Assembly (NCBI GenBank): GCA_028280965.1
Contig: JANQKT010000002.1
Coordinates: 1-47,642, forward strand
DNA from: Phycisphaeraceae bacterium
GTDB lineage: Bacteria > Planctomycetota > Phycisphaerae > Phycisphaerales > Phycisphaeraceae
DNA length: 47,642 nucleotides
Direction: 5' to 3'
The translations under genes and the position numbers were made by a program. Shown here piece by piece: positions 1 through 8,363 of the stretch (positions are counted from its first letter, which is position 1; each line of letters starts with the position of its first letter). The notes beneath the pieces are model-generated. The model did not search any database. It worked only from the letters and a program-made list of their open reading frames with translations, and was not told the origin of the DNA.

Positions 1-1288
1 CCCCTCGACCCCTCCCGCCCAGACCATCGCCGTCTACGACCTCGGTGGTGGCACGTTCGATATCTCCATCCTGCGCCTGGAACAGACCGAGAACGGCGCG
101 GTCGACCAGGTCCTGTCCACCGCGGGCGACACGCACCTGGGCGGGGACGATGTTGATCAGATGATCATCGCGCTGGTGACCGATGAGATCCGCCAGCAAG
201 TGGGCCGAGCGCTCGACTTCCCGCCCGCGACGCGGCAGGCGCTGCGCAACTTCGCCGAGGCGACGAAGATCAAGCTTTCCACCGATGACGCGGCAAACAT
301 CGAGATCGATCTCGGCGAAGGCCAGACCTATGCACGCACGGTCACACGCAACGAACTCGAAACACTTGCCAAGCCGTGGGTTGATCGCACGCTGGGCGCA
401 TGCAAACAAGCGCTGCGCAGCGCAAGCTTGACGGTGGGCGATATCGACCGCGTCGTACTCGTCGGCGGATTGACACGCATGCCGATGGTGCGTGACGCCG
501 TCGCGGCCTACTTCGAGACCGAGCCCTACACCGCGCTGGACCCGGACCAGGTCGTTGCGCTGGGCGCGAGCGTGCAGGCGGCGCGTCTCGCAGGTATCCA
601 GCAGGGCGGCCTGCTGCTCGATGTGATCCCGCTGTCGCTGGGCATCGAGACGATGGGCGGGGCGGTGGCGAAGCTGATCACGGCCAACAGCACGATCCCC
701 GCGCGGGCGACGGAGGTGTTCTCGACCTATGCGGAGGGGCAGACGAAGGTCGCGATCAATGTTTATCAGGGCGAGCGCGAGCTGGTGCAGGACTGTCGGC
801 TGCTGGGCGCGTTCGAGCTGACCGGCATCCCGCCGATGCCCGCGGGGTTGCCGAAGCTGGAGGTCACGTTTGTCGTCGATGCGAACGGTGTCCTGACGGT
901 GACGGCGGTCGAGCAGCGCTCCGGCCGGCGGGCGCGGACACAGGTCGTGCCCAACCACGGGCTCACGCGCGACGAGGTCGCGCAGATCGAGCGCGAATCG
1001 TTCGACCACGCCCCGGCCGACATGAACGCGCACCGGCTGATCGACCTGCGGCTGAACGCGCAGCTGGATATCCGCAACATCCGAAAGCAGCTCGATCGCG
1101 TCGGCGACGCGATCGAGGACAGTTATCGCAAAGAGATCGAAACACACATCGCGGGCGTCGAGGCGATGACCGGTGCGCCCGATGACCGGGTCGATGCGGA
1201 CGCGTTCCAGCAGGCGATGCACGACATGGACCACGCGACGCTGCGGCTGGCAGAGATCGCGATCGCGCAAACGCTGAAGGCGGATTGA
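1..1288 (+). CDS. hscA: HscA-like Hsp70 chaperone (5' end outside window)
   Basis: Open from the left edge in the frame starting at base 2, leaving about 428 C-terminal residues; roughly the first 190 residues are missing compared with a full HscA of about 620. The visible part begins near the ATPase motif YDLGGGTFDIS, then shows GGDDVD, VVLVGGLTRMP and the start of the substrate-binding domain. VIPLSLGIETMGG and QGERELVQDCR are typical of HscA rather than DnaK, and the C-terminal helical part is short and lacks the acidic DnaK tail. HscA proteins work with HscB and IscU in iron-sulfur cluster assembly; no isc partner is visible, so the biological role is inferred from similarity. A generic Hsp70 paralogue is the alternative. 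Confidence 0.85.
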   Translation, partial: PSTPPAQTIAVYDLGGGTFDISILRLEQTENGAVDQVLSTAGDTHLGGDDVDQMIIALVTDEIRQQVGRALDFPPATRQALRNFAEATKIKLSTDDAANIEIDLGEGQTYARTVTRNELETLAKPWVDRTLGACKQALRSASLTVGDIDRVVLVGGLTRMPMVRDAVAAYFETEPYTALDPDQVVALGASVQAARLAGIQQGGLLLDVIPLSLGIETMGGAVAKLITANSTIPARATEVFSTYAEGQTKVAINVYQGERELVQDCRLLGAFELTGIPPMPAGLPKLEVTFVVDANGVLTVTAVEQRSGRRARTQVVPNHGLTRDEVAQIERESFDHAPADMNAHRLIDLRLNAQLDIRNIRKQLDRVGDAIEDSYRKEIETHIAGVEAMTGAPDDRVDADAFQQAMHDMDHATLRLAEIAIAQTLKAD

Positions 1289-1411
1289 AGCCGCCGCGTC
1301 ACCACGCTGGACGTGCGATCTGAAACGATTCACAACAAAACGAGCTCGACCCGCAACGGACTCTCTCTGACCCGTCCCCCGCGTGGTGACGCGGCGGTTA
1401 CCATCTTCCGC

Positions 1412-2122
1412 ATGCTCTACCGCTGGGAACGAGATGGCGTGGTCGTCTACCGGTCACCTGTACTGGACGAGATCGGTGTGCCGCACGCCTTTGGCACGCG
1501 CGACGGAGACGAGCGAGCGATCGCGGAAGTACTCGGCTGCTCGGCGTACCAGCGCGTGGTGGTTCGTCAGGTACACGGGCGGGCTGTCTACACAGACCGC
1601 GATGCGGTTGGTGACTGTGCAGATGAATCAGAGATGCCGCGTTGTGACGCCGACGCGGTCGTGGTCCGCCAGCCGGGCGCGCTGGCACGCATCCTCACCG
1701 CAGACTGCGTGCCGGTCCTGCTGGCGACAACCGACGGCCGATTGGTCGCCGCGGCGCACGCGGGCTGGCGCGGGCTGGTCGCGGGGGTGATCCAGGCGGC
1801 GGCGGCTGAGCTCGATGCGCCGCTCGTCGCTGCGGTCGGGCCGAGCATCTCGGTGGCGCACTTCGAGGTCGGCGACGATGTCGCCGAGCGGTTTGACCCC
1901 CGCAACGTTCGGCGTGACCTCGGCCCACGGCCGCACGTGGACCTGCTGGCCGCAGCCCGGTCTGCTCTTGTTGAAATCGGTGCCGAACACATTGATACAA
2001 CCGATCATTGCACATACGCTGACGAACTGTTTTTCAGCCACCGCCGGGACGTGACCCACCGCGGAGCCGGGTCGACCGGCCGGATGGCAAGCATGATTGG
2101 GGTGAAGGCCGGCCCGGCCTGA
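1412..2122 (+). CDS. pgeF: PgeF/YfiH family multicopper-type purine nucleoside phosphorylase
   Basis: 236 residues from the chosen ATG at 1412, which gives MLYRWERDG; the frame is open further upstream to 1313 but that stretch has no family similarity. The three expected metal/active-site residues are visible: His in VRQVHG, Cys in TADCVPVLL and His in AAHAGWRG. The C-terminus carries the FFSHRRD and TGRMAS motifs of the family. Members were once called laccase-domain or polyphenol oxidase proteins. They act on purine nucleosides and have been linked to correcting peptidoglycan synthesis errors. It lies 123 bases after hscA and may be cotranscribed with it. No clear ribosome binding site precedes the start. 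Confidence 0.88.
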   Translation: MLYRWERDGVVVYRSPVLDEIGVPHAFGTRDGDERAIAEVLGCSAYQRVVVRQVHGRAVYTDRDAVGDCADESEMPRCDADAVVVRQPGALARILTADCVPVLLATTDGRLVAAAHAGWRGLVAGVIQAAAAELDAPLVAAVGPSISVAHFEVGDDVAERFDPRNVRRDLGPRPHVDLLAAARSALVEIGAEHIDTTDHCTYADELFFSHRRDVTHRGAGSTGRMASMIGVKAGPA

Positions 2123-2158
2123 GTTTGTGGGTTGGATCGCGTGGGTGCCTGTAAACCG

Positions 2159-2187
2159 TTGTTTTTAATGAGTTAACGTATTATTTT
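2159..2187 (+). promoter_or_regulatory. possible sigma70-type promoter before the 2300 gene
   Basis: TTGTTT at 2159-2164 and TATTTT at 2182-2187 are separated by 17 bases in the only AT-rich patch of the 177-base gap. A small hairpin (GATGGG/CCCATC, 2198-2219) follows in the leader. Consensus match only. Confidence 0.25.
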
Positions 2188-2299
2188 GAAACCCGTGGAT
2201 GGGCCGGCAATAACCCATCTCGATGACGCGTTTGCCTTGGGTTCGGCGGTGATACCCGCTGAGCGGCCCGATTGATCAATCTCTTTCCAGGATGAAACC

Positions 2300-2926
2300 A
2301 TGAAGACCTCCGTACTCCGCCTGCCTGTTTTATTGATCGTAGTGCTCTCGATGGCGCTGCCCGCCTTGGCCCAGGACCGCGGCGAGGACCGTGGCGGCGG
2401 CCGTGACCGTGGCGGGGACCGCGAAGACCGTCAGAACTGGCGCGAGCGCTGGGAGAACGCGACGGAGGAAGAGCGCGAGCAGATGCGTGAGGAGTGGCGC
2501 GAGCGCATGGAAGAACGCCGGGCCGAGTACGAGAAGCAGCAGGCCGAAGCGATGCGCGAGCGCCTGGGGATGAGCGAGGAAGACTACGAAGTGATCGCGC
2601 CGCTGATCCAGAGGGTCCGCACCCTGATCCGAGAGCGTGACACGGTGACCCGCGGCGGTCAGCGCGGCCTACGCGGCGGCGATCGCGGCCAGCGTGATGG
2701 CGGCGGAGAGATGTCCGACGAAGCGAAGGAGGTCGCCGAGGCGATGGCGGAACTCCGTCAGGGCATCGCGGACGACAACAGCGGCGATATCAAGGATGCG
2801 CTCGCCAAGCTGCGCAAGGCGCGGACCGCGATGGATGCGGTCATCAAGGAAGCACGCGAGGACCTGCGCAGCGTCTGCACCGCCAAGTGGGAAGCCGAGT
2901 TTGTGGTCATGGGGCTCCTGGACTAA
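2300..2926 (+). CDS. secreted Arg/Glu-rich coiled protein of unknown function
   Basis: 208 residues. A clear signal peptide with core LPVLLIVVLSMALPALA is followed by a predicted cut after Ala24. The mature protein starts with a low-complexity Gly-Arg-Asp stretch, then a long, very charged helical segment (about residues 45-95, many EEE/REE/RERM patterns) that is probably a coiled coil. A second RGGQRG-type patch near residues 120-135 precedes a C-terminal helical part. An AGGA sits 9 bases before the ATG. A strong terminator at 2990 ends the unit, so the gene is probably monocistronic. Small periplasmic helical proteins of the Spy/CpxP kind are a possible analogy, but I see no LTxxQ motif and do not assign a function. 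Confidence 0.8.
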   Translation: MKTSVLRLPVLLIVVLSMALPALAQDRGEDRGGGRDRGGDREDRQNWRERWENATEEEREQMREEWRERMEERRAEYEKQQAEAMRERLGMSEEDYEVIAPLIQRVRTLIRERDTVTRGGQRGLRGGDRGQRDGGGEMSDEAKEVAEAMAELRQGIADDNSGDIKDALAKLRKARTAMDAVIKEAREDLRSVCTAKWEAEFVVMGLLD

Positions 2927-2989
2927 GCCTGCATCCTCCCTAACGGTCGGCCGGGGCTCGTTGAGGCTCAGCCAACGTGACGCCGGCCC

Positions 2990-3016
2990 CGGCCCCGTGT
3001 CGGGGCCGTGTTTTTT
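2990..3016 (+). terminator. rho-independent terminator
   Basis: A perfect 8-bp GC stem (CGGCCCCG-type arms, 2990-2997 and 3001-3008) with a TGT loop is followed by GTTTTTT. It separates the 2300 gene from the secretion operon and lies inside the longer open frame of gspE, which argues that gspE starts downstream at 3139. Confidence 0.9.
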
Positions 3017-3138
3017 CCCAACTCCGGCGGCGCGTCGAGCGTATAAAGGTCGGCGGCTCGGCGTCACCCCTCGGGCGGGTGCAACCGCGCGTTCCTCGGC
3101 CGGTAGATCACGAAACGCAGACGCCTCACTTCGACACC

Positions 3139-4866
3139 ATGCAGCACGTCCTGAATCAACTCAACCGGCTGGGCCTGCTCGACGAGCAGGCGGCGGCCGA
3201 CGCGGCGCAGCTCATCGACAAGGGCGAGCCGCTGGAGCACGCGGTGCTGTCGGTCAACGGCCTGACCGAGGACCGCCTGCTGCCGGTGCTCGCGCGCGAG
3301 TTCGGCGTCGAGCTGCTTGACCTGGAGGGCGTTGTCCCCCCGCGTGAGCTGCTCGAGCGCCTGCCCGCCAACGTGCTCAGCCGGCGTAAACTGCTGCCGA
3401 TCGATGAACGTGATGGTCGGCTGCGTGTCGCGACCAGCTCGCTATTCGACTCGACAGGTATTGATGAGCTGCGCGTCGCCACCGGCTTGGACATCGAGCC
3501 CGTGCTCGCGCTGTCCGGGCAGATCGAAGAAGCGCTCAGCAAGCACCTGGGCGTCGGCGCCGCGACGATGCAGTCGCTGGTACAGACCGGCGGGATCACC
3601 GTTGTCGATGACGATGAAGACTCGATCGATTTGACCGACGACGCGGAAGACGCGTCCATCATCCAGTTTGTCAACCAGGTCCTGGTCGAGGCGATCGAAC
3701 GCCGGGCGACGGACGTGCACTTCGAGCCGTTCGAGGATCGGCTGAGCGTGCGCTACCGTGTGGACGGCGTGTTGCAGGAGGCGACGCTCCCCGCCGAGGT
3801 CCGCCGGTTCCAGGCCGCGATCGTTTCGCGTTTAAAGATCCTCAGCCACCTGGACATCGCCGAGAAACGCCTGCCGCAGGACGGGCGGATCAAGCTCATG
3901 GTCGGCGGGCGCGAGGTCGATGTCCGCGTGTCCGTCATCCCGATGCTCTACGGCGAGGCGGTCGTGCTGCGTTTGCTCGACCGATCTTCAACACTCGTCG
4001 GGCTCGAGGGCCTGGGCTGGAACGGCGACGACCTGAAACGCTACAACAAGGTGCTCAGCCTGCCGCACGGCATCGTGCTTGTCACGGGCCCGACCGGCTC
4101 GGGCAAGACGACCACGCTCTACGCCTCGCTGGCGCAGATCAACGACGTCGAGCGCAAGATCATCACGATCGAGGACCCGATCGAGTATCAGCTGGAAGGC
4201 GTCAACCAGATCCAGGTCGATACGAAGACCGGGCTGACCTTCGCCAAGGGGCTGCGCGCGATCCTGCGGCACGACCCGGATGTCGTGCTGATCGGCGAGA
4301 TCCGCGACCGCGAGACCGCGGAGATCGCGGTGCAGGCCTCGCTCACCGGGCACCTGGTGTTCTCGACGCTGCACACCAACGATGCACCCGGCGCGATCAC
4401 GCGTCTTATTGATATGGGTGTCGAGCCGTTCCTCGTCGCGTCGTCGCTCGAAACGGTCGTCGCCCAGAGGTTAGTGCGGTTGATCTGCCCGGACTGCAAG
4501 GAAGCGATCCCGATCCAGGACGCGGCGCGCATCCGAAGCGAGTTCGGCAGCGACCTGCCCGATGCGCTCTACCACGGCAAGGGCTGCTCGTCGTGCGGCG
4601 GGACGGGCTACCGCGGCCGGCGCGGCATCTTCGAGCAGATGCCCATCACCGATGAGCTGCGCGCCCACGTGACAGAGAACGCATCGACCCGCGCCATCCG
4701 CAAGACCGCGGTCGGGCAGGGCATGAAGTCGTTGCGCGAGGACGGCTGGCGGCTGATCCAGCAGGGGCTGACCACGGTGGAGGAAGTCTTGCGCGTGACC
4801 AAGGACGAACGCGCGAGCGCCGCTGGTGGCTCGGCCGTTAGCGGCTTAGCAGAGGACAACCGCTGA
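3139..4866 (+). CDS. gspE: type II secretion system ATPase GspE
   Basis: 575 residues. The N-terminal MshEN-type region (about 1-140) binds the inner-membrane platform. The catalytic core has Walker A GPTGSGKTTT with Lys323, the Asp box, the Walker B region VVLIGEIRDRETAEIA and the His box STLHTNDA. A four-Cys zinc motif (CPDC...CSSC) follows. The ATPase hydrolyses ATP in the cytoplasm to drive pseudopilus assembly. I chose the ATG at 3139 because the upstream extension would run through the terminator at 2990-3016 and has no similarity to the family. It is the first gene of the operon and overlaps gspF by one base (TGATG). A PilB-type ATPase is excluded by the gsp gene order that follows. 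Confidence 0.95.
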   Translation: MQHVLNQLNRLGLLDEQAAADAAQLIDKGEPLEHAVLSVNGLTEDRLLPVLAREFGVELLDLEGVVPPRELLERLPANVLSRRKLLPIDERDGRLRVATSSLFDSTGIDELRVATGLDIEPVLALSGQIEEALSKHLGVGAATMQSLVQTGGITVVDDDEDSIDLTDDAEDASIIQFVNQVLVEAIERRATDVHFEPFEDRLSVRYRVDGVLQEATLPAEVRRFQAAIVSRLKILSHLDIAEKRLPQDGRIKLMVGGREVDVRVSVIPMLYGEAVVLRLLDRSSTLVGLEGLGWNGDDLKRYNKVLSLPHGIVLVTGPTGSGKTTTLYASLAQINDVERKIITIEDPIEYQLEGVNQIQVDTKTGLTFAKGLRAILRHDPDVVLIGEIRDRETAEIAVQASLTGHLVFSTLHTNDAPGAITRLIDMGVEPFLVASSLETVVAQRLVRLICPDCKEAIPIQDAARIRSEFGSDLPDALYHGKGCSSCGGTGYRGRRGIFEQMPITDELRAHVTENASTRAIRKTAVGQGMKSLREDGWRLIQQGLTTVEEVLRVTKDERASAAGGSAVSGLAEDNR

Positions 4867-6119
4867 TGCCGACCTTCGCCTATACCGCGGTGAACACGCA
4901 GGGCAAGCGGACGACCGGCCGGCTGGACGCCGACGACCGCGGCGCGGCGCTCGTCTCCATCGAGTCGCTGGGCCTGATCCCCGTCGATGTCACCGCCTCG
5001 GTCTCGGGCACCAGGCCTACAACGAAAAACAACGACCCCGGCGTAGGCGGTTTCAGCCGCCGGGTGGGCTTGGGCGGGGGCAAAGTCAAACCAAAACACG
5101 TCCTCGCCTTCGTCCGCCAGCTCTCAAGCCTGCTGTCCGCCGGCGTCCCCATGGCCCGCGCGCTGCAGATCCTCAGCCGGGAGACCTCGCACGCCGGCGC
5201 GAAGGCGCAGTGGGACGGCGTCCGCGAGATGGTCATCGACGGCACGGCCCTGGCCGACGCGCTCGCGCAGTTCCCCAAATCCTTCCCGCCGATCTATGTC
5301 GCGATGGTCCGCGCCGGCGAGGCGGGCGGCTTCCTCGACGTCGTCCTCAAACAGATCGCCGACTTCATGTCGCGCGAACGCGAGCTCAAGAGCAAGGTCG
5401 GCACCGCGTTGATCTACCCGGCGGTGCTGGCGCTGATCGCGACCGGCGTCGTCACGTTTATGCTGCTATGGTTCATCCCGCGATTTTCAGAGATGTTCGA
5501 TGAGTTCGGCCGGTCGCTCCCGCTGCTGACGCAGATCATCCAGGCCGCCAGCACGGCGCTGCTGAACTACGGCGTGTTCGTTCTGATCGGTCTGATCGTG
5601 TTGATCGTCCTCGCCAAGCAGGCGCTGTCGAGCGAGGCTGGCCGGCGCAAGCGTGACGAGGTCATTCTCCGTTTGCCGCTGGTCGGCACCGCCGCGGCTC
5701 GCTTCTCGCTCGTGCGATTCTGCCGGATGCTCGGCACGCTCGTCGGCGCGGGCGTGCCGCTGATCGCGTCGCTCAAGGTCGCGCGCGCCGCGATCGGCAA
5801 TCAGACGTTGACCGATGCGGTGGACCTGGCCATCACCAATGTCCAGGAGGGCGCGCCCCTCGCCCAGTCGCTGGGCCAGTGCCCGCAGCTGTTCCCCACA
5901 TCAGTCGTAGAGATGGTCTCGGTGGCCGAGGAGTCCGGCCGGATCTCCGAAGAGCTGGTCCGCATGGCCGAGGAGTTCGAGGAGGACCTGGATCGTCAGC
6001 TCCGCGTCCTCGTCTCGCTGGCCGAGCCGGCGATGCTGTTCTTGATGGCGGCGATGGTCGGCACGATCGTCGTTGGCATGCTGCTGCCGGTCTTCGATAT
6101 GTGGGACGCTGTGCAGTAG
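4866..6119 (+). CDS. gspF: type II secretion inner-membrane platform protein GspF
   Basis: 417 residues. It has the usual two repeated cytoplasmic helical domains (LSSLLSAGVPMARALQIL near residue 85-100 and RMLGTLVGAGVPLIASLKVA near 285-305), each beside membrane segments. The transmembrane stretches are around 170-200, 225-255 and at the C-terminus (MLFLMAAMVGTIVVGMLLPV). FAYTAVNTQGK at the N-terminus is the family's typical beginning. GspF links the ATPase GspE to the pseudopilus. The start overlaps the gspE stop by one base, implying translational coupling. Confidence 0.95.
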   Translation: MPTFAYTAVNTQGKRTTGRLDADDRGAALVSIESLGLIPVDVTASVSGTRPTTKNNDPGVGGFSRRVGLGGGKVKPKHVLAFVRQLSSLLSAGVPMARALQILSRETSHAGAKAQWDGVREMVIDGTALADALAQFPKSFPPIYVAMVRAGEAGGFLDVVLKQIADFMSRERELKSKVGTALIYPAVLALIATGVVTFMLLWFIPRFSEMFDEFGRSLPLLTQIIQAASTALLNYGVFVLIGLIVLIVLAKQALSSEAGRRKRDEVILRLPLVGTAAARFSLVRFCRMLGTLVGAGVPLIASLKVARAAIGNQTLTDAVDLAITNVQEGAPLAQSLGQCPQLFPTSVVEMVSVAEESGRISEELVRMAEEFEEDLDRQLRVLVSLAEPAMLFLMAAMVGTIVVGMLLPVFDMWDAVQ

Positions 6120-6159
6120 ATCTTTACATCCCCAACCCAAACGAATCCCAGCTAACACC

Positions 6160-6606
6160 ATGAAACACACACGTCCCGCCAACCGTTCCGCCGGCTTTAG
6201 CATCCTCGAACTGCTGCTGGTGCTGGTGATCCTTGGCATCCTGGCCGGTATCGTCATCGGCAACTTCGGCGGCCAGTCCAAGAAAGCGAAGATCACCGCG
6301 GCCAAGGCGCAGCTTTCTTCTTTAGAGATGGCGCTGGGCAGCTATGAGATCGAGATCGGCGAGTACCCCTCCACCCAAGAAGGGCTCGCCGCGCTACGCG
6401 AGCGGCCCAGCAGCGTTAGCGAAGACGACTACCGCACCGGCGGCTACCTTACCAAAGACATTGTCAACGACGAGTGGGGCAACCCCTGGCAGTACAAGTA
6501 CCCCGGCATACGCAACGAAGGCGGGTACGACCTCTACTCCTTCGGCCCCGACGGCAAAGAAGGCGGCGACGACGACATAACCAACTGGAGCGAGGACGAG
6601 GACTAA
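6160..6606 (+). CDS. gspG: major pseudopilin GspG
   Basis: 148 residues from ATG 6160; the longer frame overlapping gspF is not expected. The prepilin signal is short and basic, with cleavage at G|FSILELLLVLVILG and Glu at +5. The rest matches GspG: KAQLSSLEMALGSYEIE, YPSTQEGL, WGNPWQYKYPG, and a C-terminal YSFGPDGKEGGDDD loop that fits the calcium site of major pseudopilins. The protein would polymerise into the periplasmic pseudopilus after processing by a prepilin peptidase, which is not in the window. No ribosome binding site is obvious. It is followed by a palindromic element rather than directly by gspH, which may let it be expressed above the minor pseudopilins. Confidence 0.95.
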   Translation: MKHTRPANRSAGFSILELLLVLVILGILAGIVIGNFGGQSKKAKITAAKAQLSSLEMALGSYEIEIGEYPSTQEGLAALRERPSSVSEDDYRTGGYLTKDIVNDEWGNPWQYKYPGIRNEGGYDLYSFGPDGKEGGDDDITNWSEDED

Positions 6607-6614
6607 GCTGTTTT

Positions 6615-6688
6615 GCCGCGACGTAACCCGTCGCAGGTAGGGCATGGCACGTGCTTCAGAGGTTCCCGGCGACGCGTAGCGTCGCGGC
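6615..6688. repeat. bipartite palindromic (REPIN/BIME-like) element between gspG and gspH
   Basis: Two 23-base arms in inverted orientation, 6615-6637 and 6666-6688, match at 19 of 23 positions. Each arm is itself a hairpin: GCGACG/CGTCGC with a 5-base loop at 6618-6634, and GCGACGC/GCGTCGC with a GTA loop at 6669-6685. The 28-base centre contains GCACGTGC. The arrangement matches REP doublets. It sits 9 bases after the gspG stop and 20 before gspH. Confidence 0.75.
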
Positions 6689-6707
6689 TGTTGAGTTTTC
6701 AAGTTTG

Positions 6708-7250
6708 ATGATGCGACGACACGCAAACCCATCCCGCGGCTTTACGCTCATCGAGCTCGTGCTCGTGATGCTGATCGTTGCGCTGCTGCTCGCGGTCGTC
6801 GCGCCGTCGCTCGGCGGGCTGCTGCGGTCCCAGCGCCTCGACCAGTCGGCGCGGACGGTTGCGGCGATGCTGCGCGAGGCGCGCACCCACGCCGCCGCCG
6901 AGGCGCGGCCGGTCCGTGTGGTCATCGATACAGAAGACAACACCTGCTGGCTGGAGGTGCTCACGCCCGAAGGGTTCGAGCGCCCGCGGTCCACCACCGG
7001 CCGGGTCCTTGAGCTCGGTGATAACCTCACCATCGAGCTCATCGGCGGCACCGAGGAAGGCAGCCTTCTGATGGTCCGCGTCGAGCCCGACGGCACGGGC
7101 GAGCTCGCGCAGATCACCCTGACGCGCGAGACGGACGGCAAGCAGCTCGCGGTCGCGTGCAAGACCCCGACCGAGCCGTATGCGATCGGCGAGGTGCTGA
7201 CGCCCAGGCAACTCGAGAACGGGGGCGATGATGTCGAACTGTACTACTAA
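6708..7250 (+). CDS. gspH: minor pseudopilin GspH
   Basis: 180 residues from the ATG at 6708 (a second ATG follows directly at 6711); the frame is open to 6651 but that part is the palindromic element. The prepilin cleavage site is RG|FTLIELVLVMLIVALLL with Glu at +5, followed by a typical GspH/FimT helix (LDQSARTVAAMLREARTHA) and a beta-rich C-terminal domain. Minor pseudopilins H, I, J and K form the tip of the pseudopilus. The 3' end overlaps gspI by 23 bases. The assignment as H rather than a generic FimT-like pilin rests mainly on gene order. Confidence 0.88.
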   Translation: MMRRHANPSRGFTLIELVLVMLIVALLLAVVAPSLGGLLRSQRLDQSARTVAAMLREARTHAAAEARPVRVVIDTEDNTCWLEVLTPEGFERPRSTTGRVLELGDNLTIELIGGTEEGSLLMVRVEPDGTGELAQITLTRETDGKQLAVACKTPTEPYAIGEVLTPRQLENGGDDVELYY

Positions 7251-7635
7251 ACGTCAACAAGTACGCCGCCGCGGCTTCACCCTTATCGAGGCGCTCGCCT
7301 CGCTGATGCTCGTCGCGATCGTTCTGCCGTTCGTGGTCCGTGGGATCGCGCTGTCGGCCCGTAGCGCTTCGAATCAGGACCGCCGGGCCACCGCCGCGAT
7401 GCTTGCACAGACGCAGCTGGAGGAGGTGCTGCTCAGCGAGGCCTGGCGGTTCGGCGACGCGGAGGGCGGCTTCGACGAGACCTACGGCAATGAGGCAGAA
7501 CGCTATACCTGGGACCTGTCGGTTGCGGACTGGCAGACCGCCGACTTCCGCGAGCTGACACTGACGGTGCGCTGGATCAGCGGCGTGGATGAAGAGGACG
7601 TGCGGCTCAAGACCGTGGTGTACGCCGGCCTGTAA
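7228..7635 (+). CDS. gspI: minor pseudopilin GspI
   Basis: 135 residues. The N-terminus is basic, then RG|FTLIEALASLMLVAIVLP with Glu at +5. RRATAAMLAQTQLEEVL is the typical GspI helix in which residues lead to a short beta domain ending LTLTVRW. A second ATG lies at 7231. GspI is the core of the tip complex with J and K. It overlaps gspH and is 8 bases from gspJ. Confidence 0.88.
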   Translation: MMSNCTTKRQQVRRRGFTLIEALASLMLVAIVLPFVVRGIALSARSASNQDRRATAAMLAQTQLEEVLLSEAWRFGDAEGGFDETYGNEAERYTWDLSVADWQTADFRELTLTVRWISGVDEEDVRLKTVVYAGL

Positions 7636-7643
7636 GATCGACG

Positions 7644-8363
7644 ATGAAGACGACCCCGACCAACACGAAGCGCAACCCAGCGGGCTTCACGCTGCTGGAG
7701 GTGATCCTTGCGATCACGGTGACAGCGGTCGTCTCCGCGGCGCTGTTCACCAGCCTCAGCGGGTCGTTCAAGACCCGCCGATCCGCGGAAGACCACTTGT
7801 CGGGCAGAGAATCCGCGCGGGCGGTGATAGCGGCCCTGCGCACCGACCTGCAGTGCGTGCCCCCGGCAGGCGGGCGCATCGGCGGGGTGTTCGTCGGCGA
7901 GGACGAGACGGGCCGCAACGGTGTCGATACCGACGCACTTACCTTCGTCACCGCCAACCCAAACCTCAAATCCGATCAGGACTTCGCCGACCTGCGCCAG
8001 GTCGAGCTGCGCCTACTCGACTCAAGCGAAGACCCGGACCACTACGTCCTCGCGCGCCTTGTCACCGGCAACCTGCTCGCCACCGAGACGCAGCAGCCGG
8101 CCATGCAGGTGCTCGCCCGGCGGGTCGTCTCGATGGACCTGCGCTTCTTCGACGGCGGGGCGTGGATCGACGAGTGGGACTCGGTGGACCGGGACAACGA
8201 GATCCCCGCCGCGGTGCAGGTCGTGCTCGTCACCGCGCCTGAGCTGAGCCGCCCGCCGGAAGACGAAGACGAGATCGAACAGACTTACATCACGACGACA
8301 ACGATCGTCCGCCTGCCCGCTGCGATCGAATCTGGTGGCGGGCTGAACCTGCTGGGGCTATGA
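7644..8363 (+). CDS. gspJ: minor pseudopilin GspJ
   Basis: 239 residues. Prepilin signal AG|FTLLEVILAITVTAVVSA with Glu at +5, followed by a longer beta-rich domain of the size expected for GspJ. Part of the I-J-K tip. It shares ATGA with gspK (4-base overlap), implying coupled translation. Confidence 0.88.
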   Translation: MKTTPTNTKRNPAGFTLLEVILAITVTAVVSAALFTSLSGSFKTRRSAEDHLSGRESARAVIAALRTDLQCVPPAGGRIGGVFVGEDETGRNGVDTDALTFVTANPNLKSDQDFADLRQVELRLLDSSEDPDHYVLARLVTGNLLATETQQPAMQVLARRVVSMDLRFFDGGAWIDEWDSVDRDNEIPAAVQVVLVTAPELSRPPEDEDEIEQTYITTTTIVRLPAAIESGGGLNLLGL

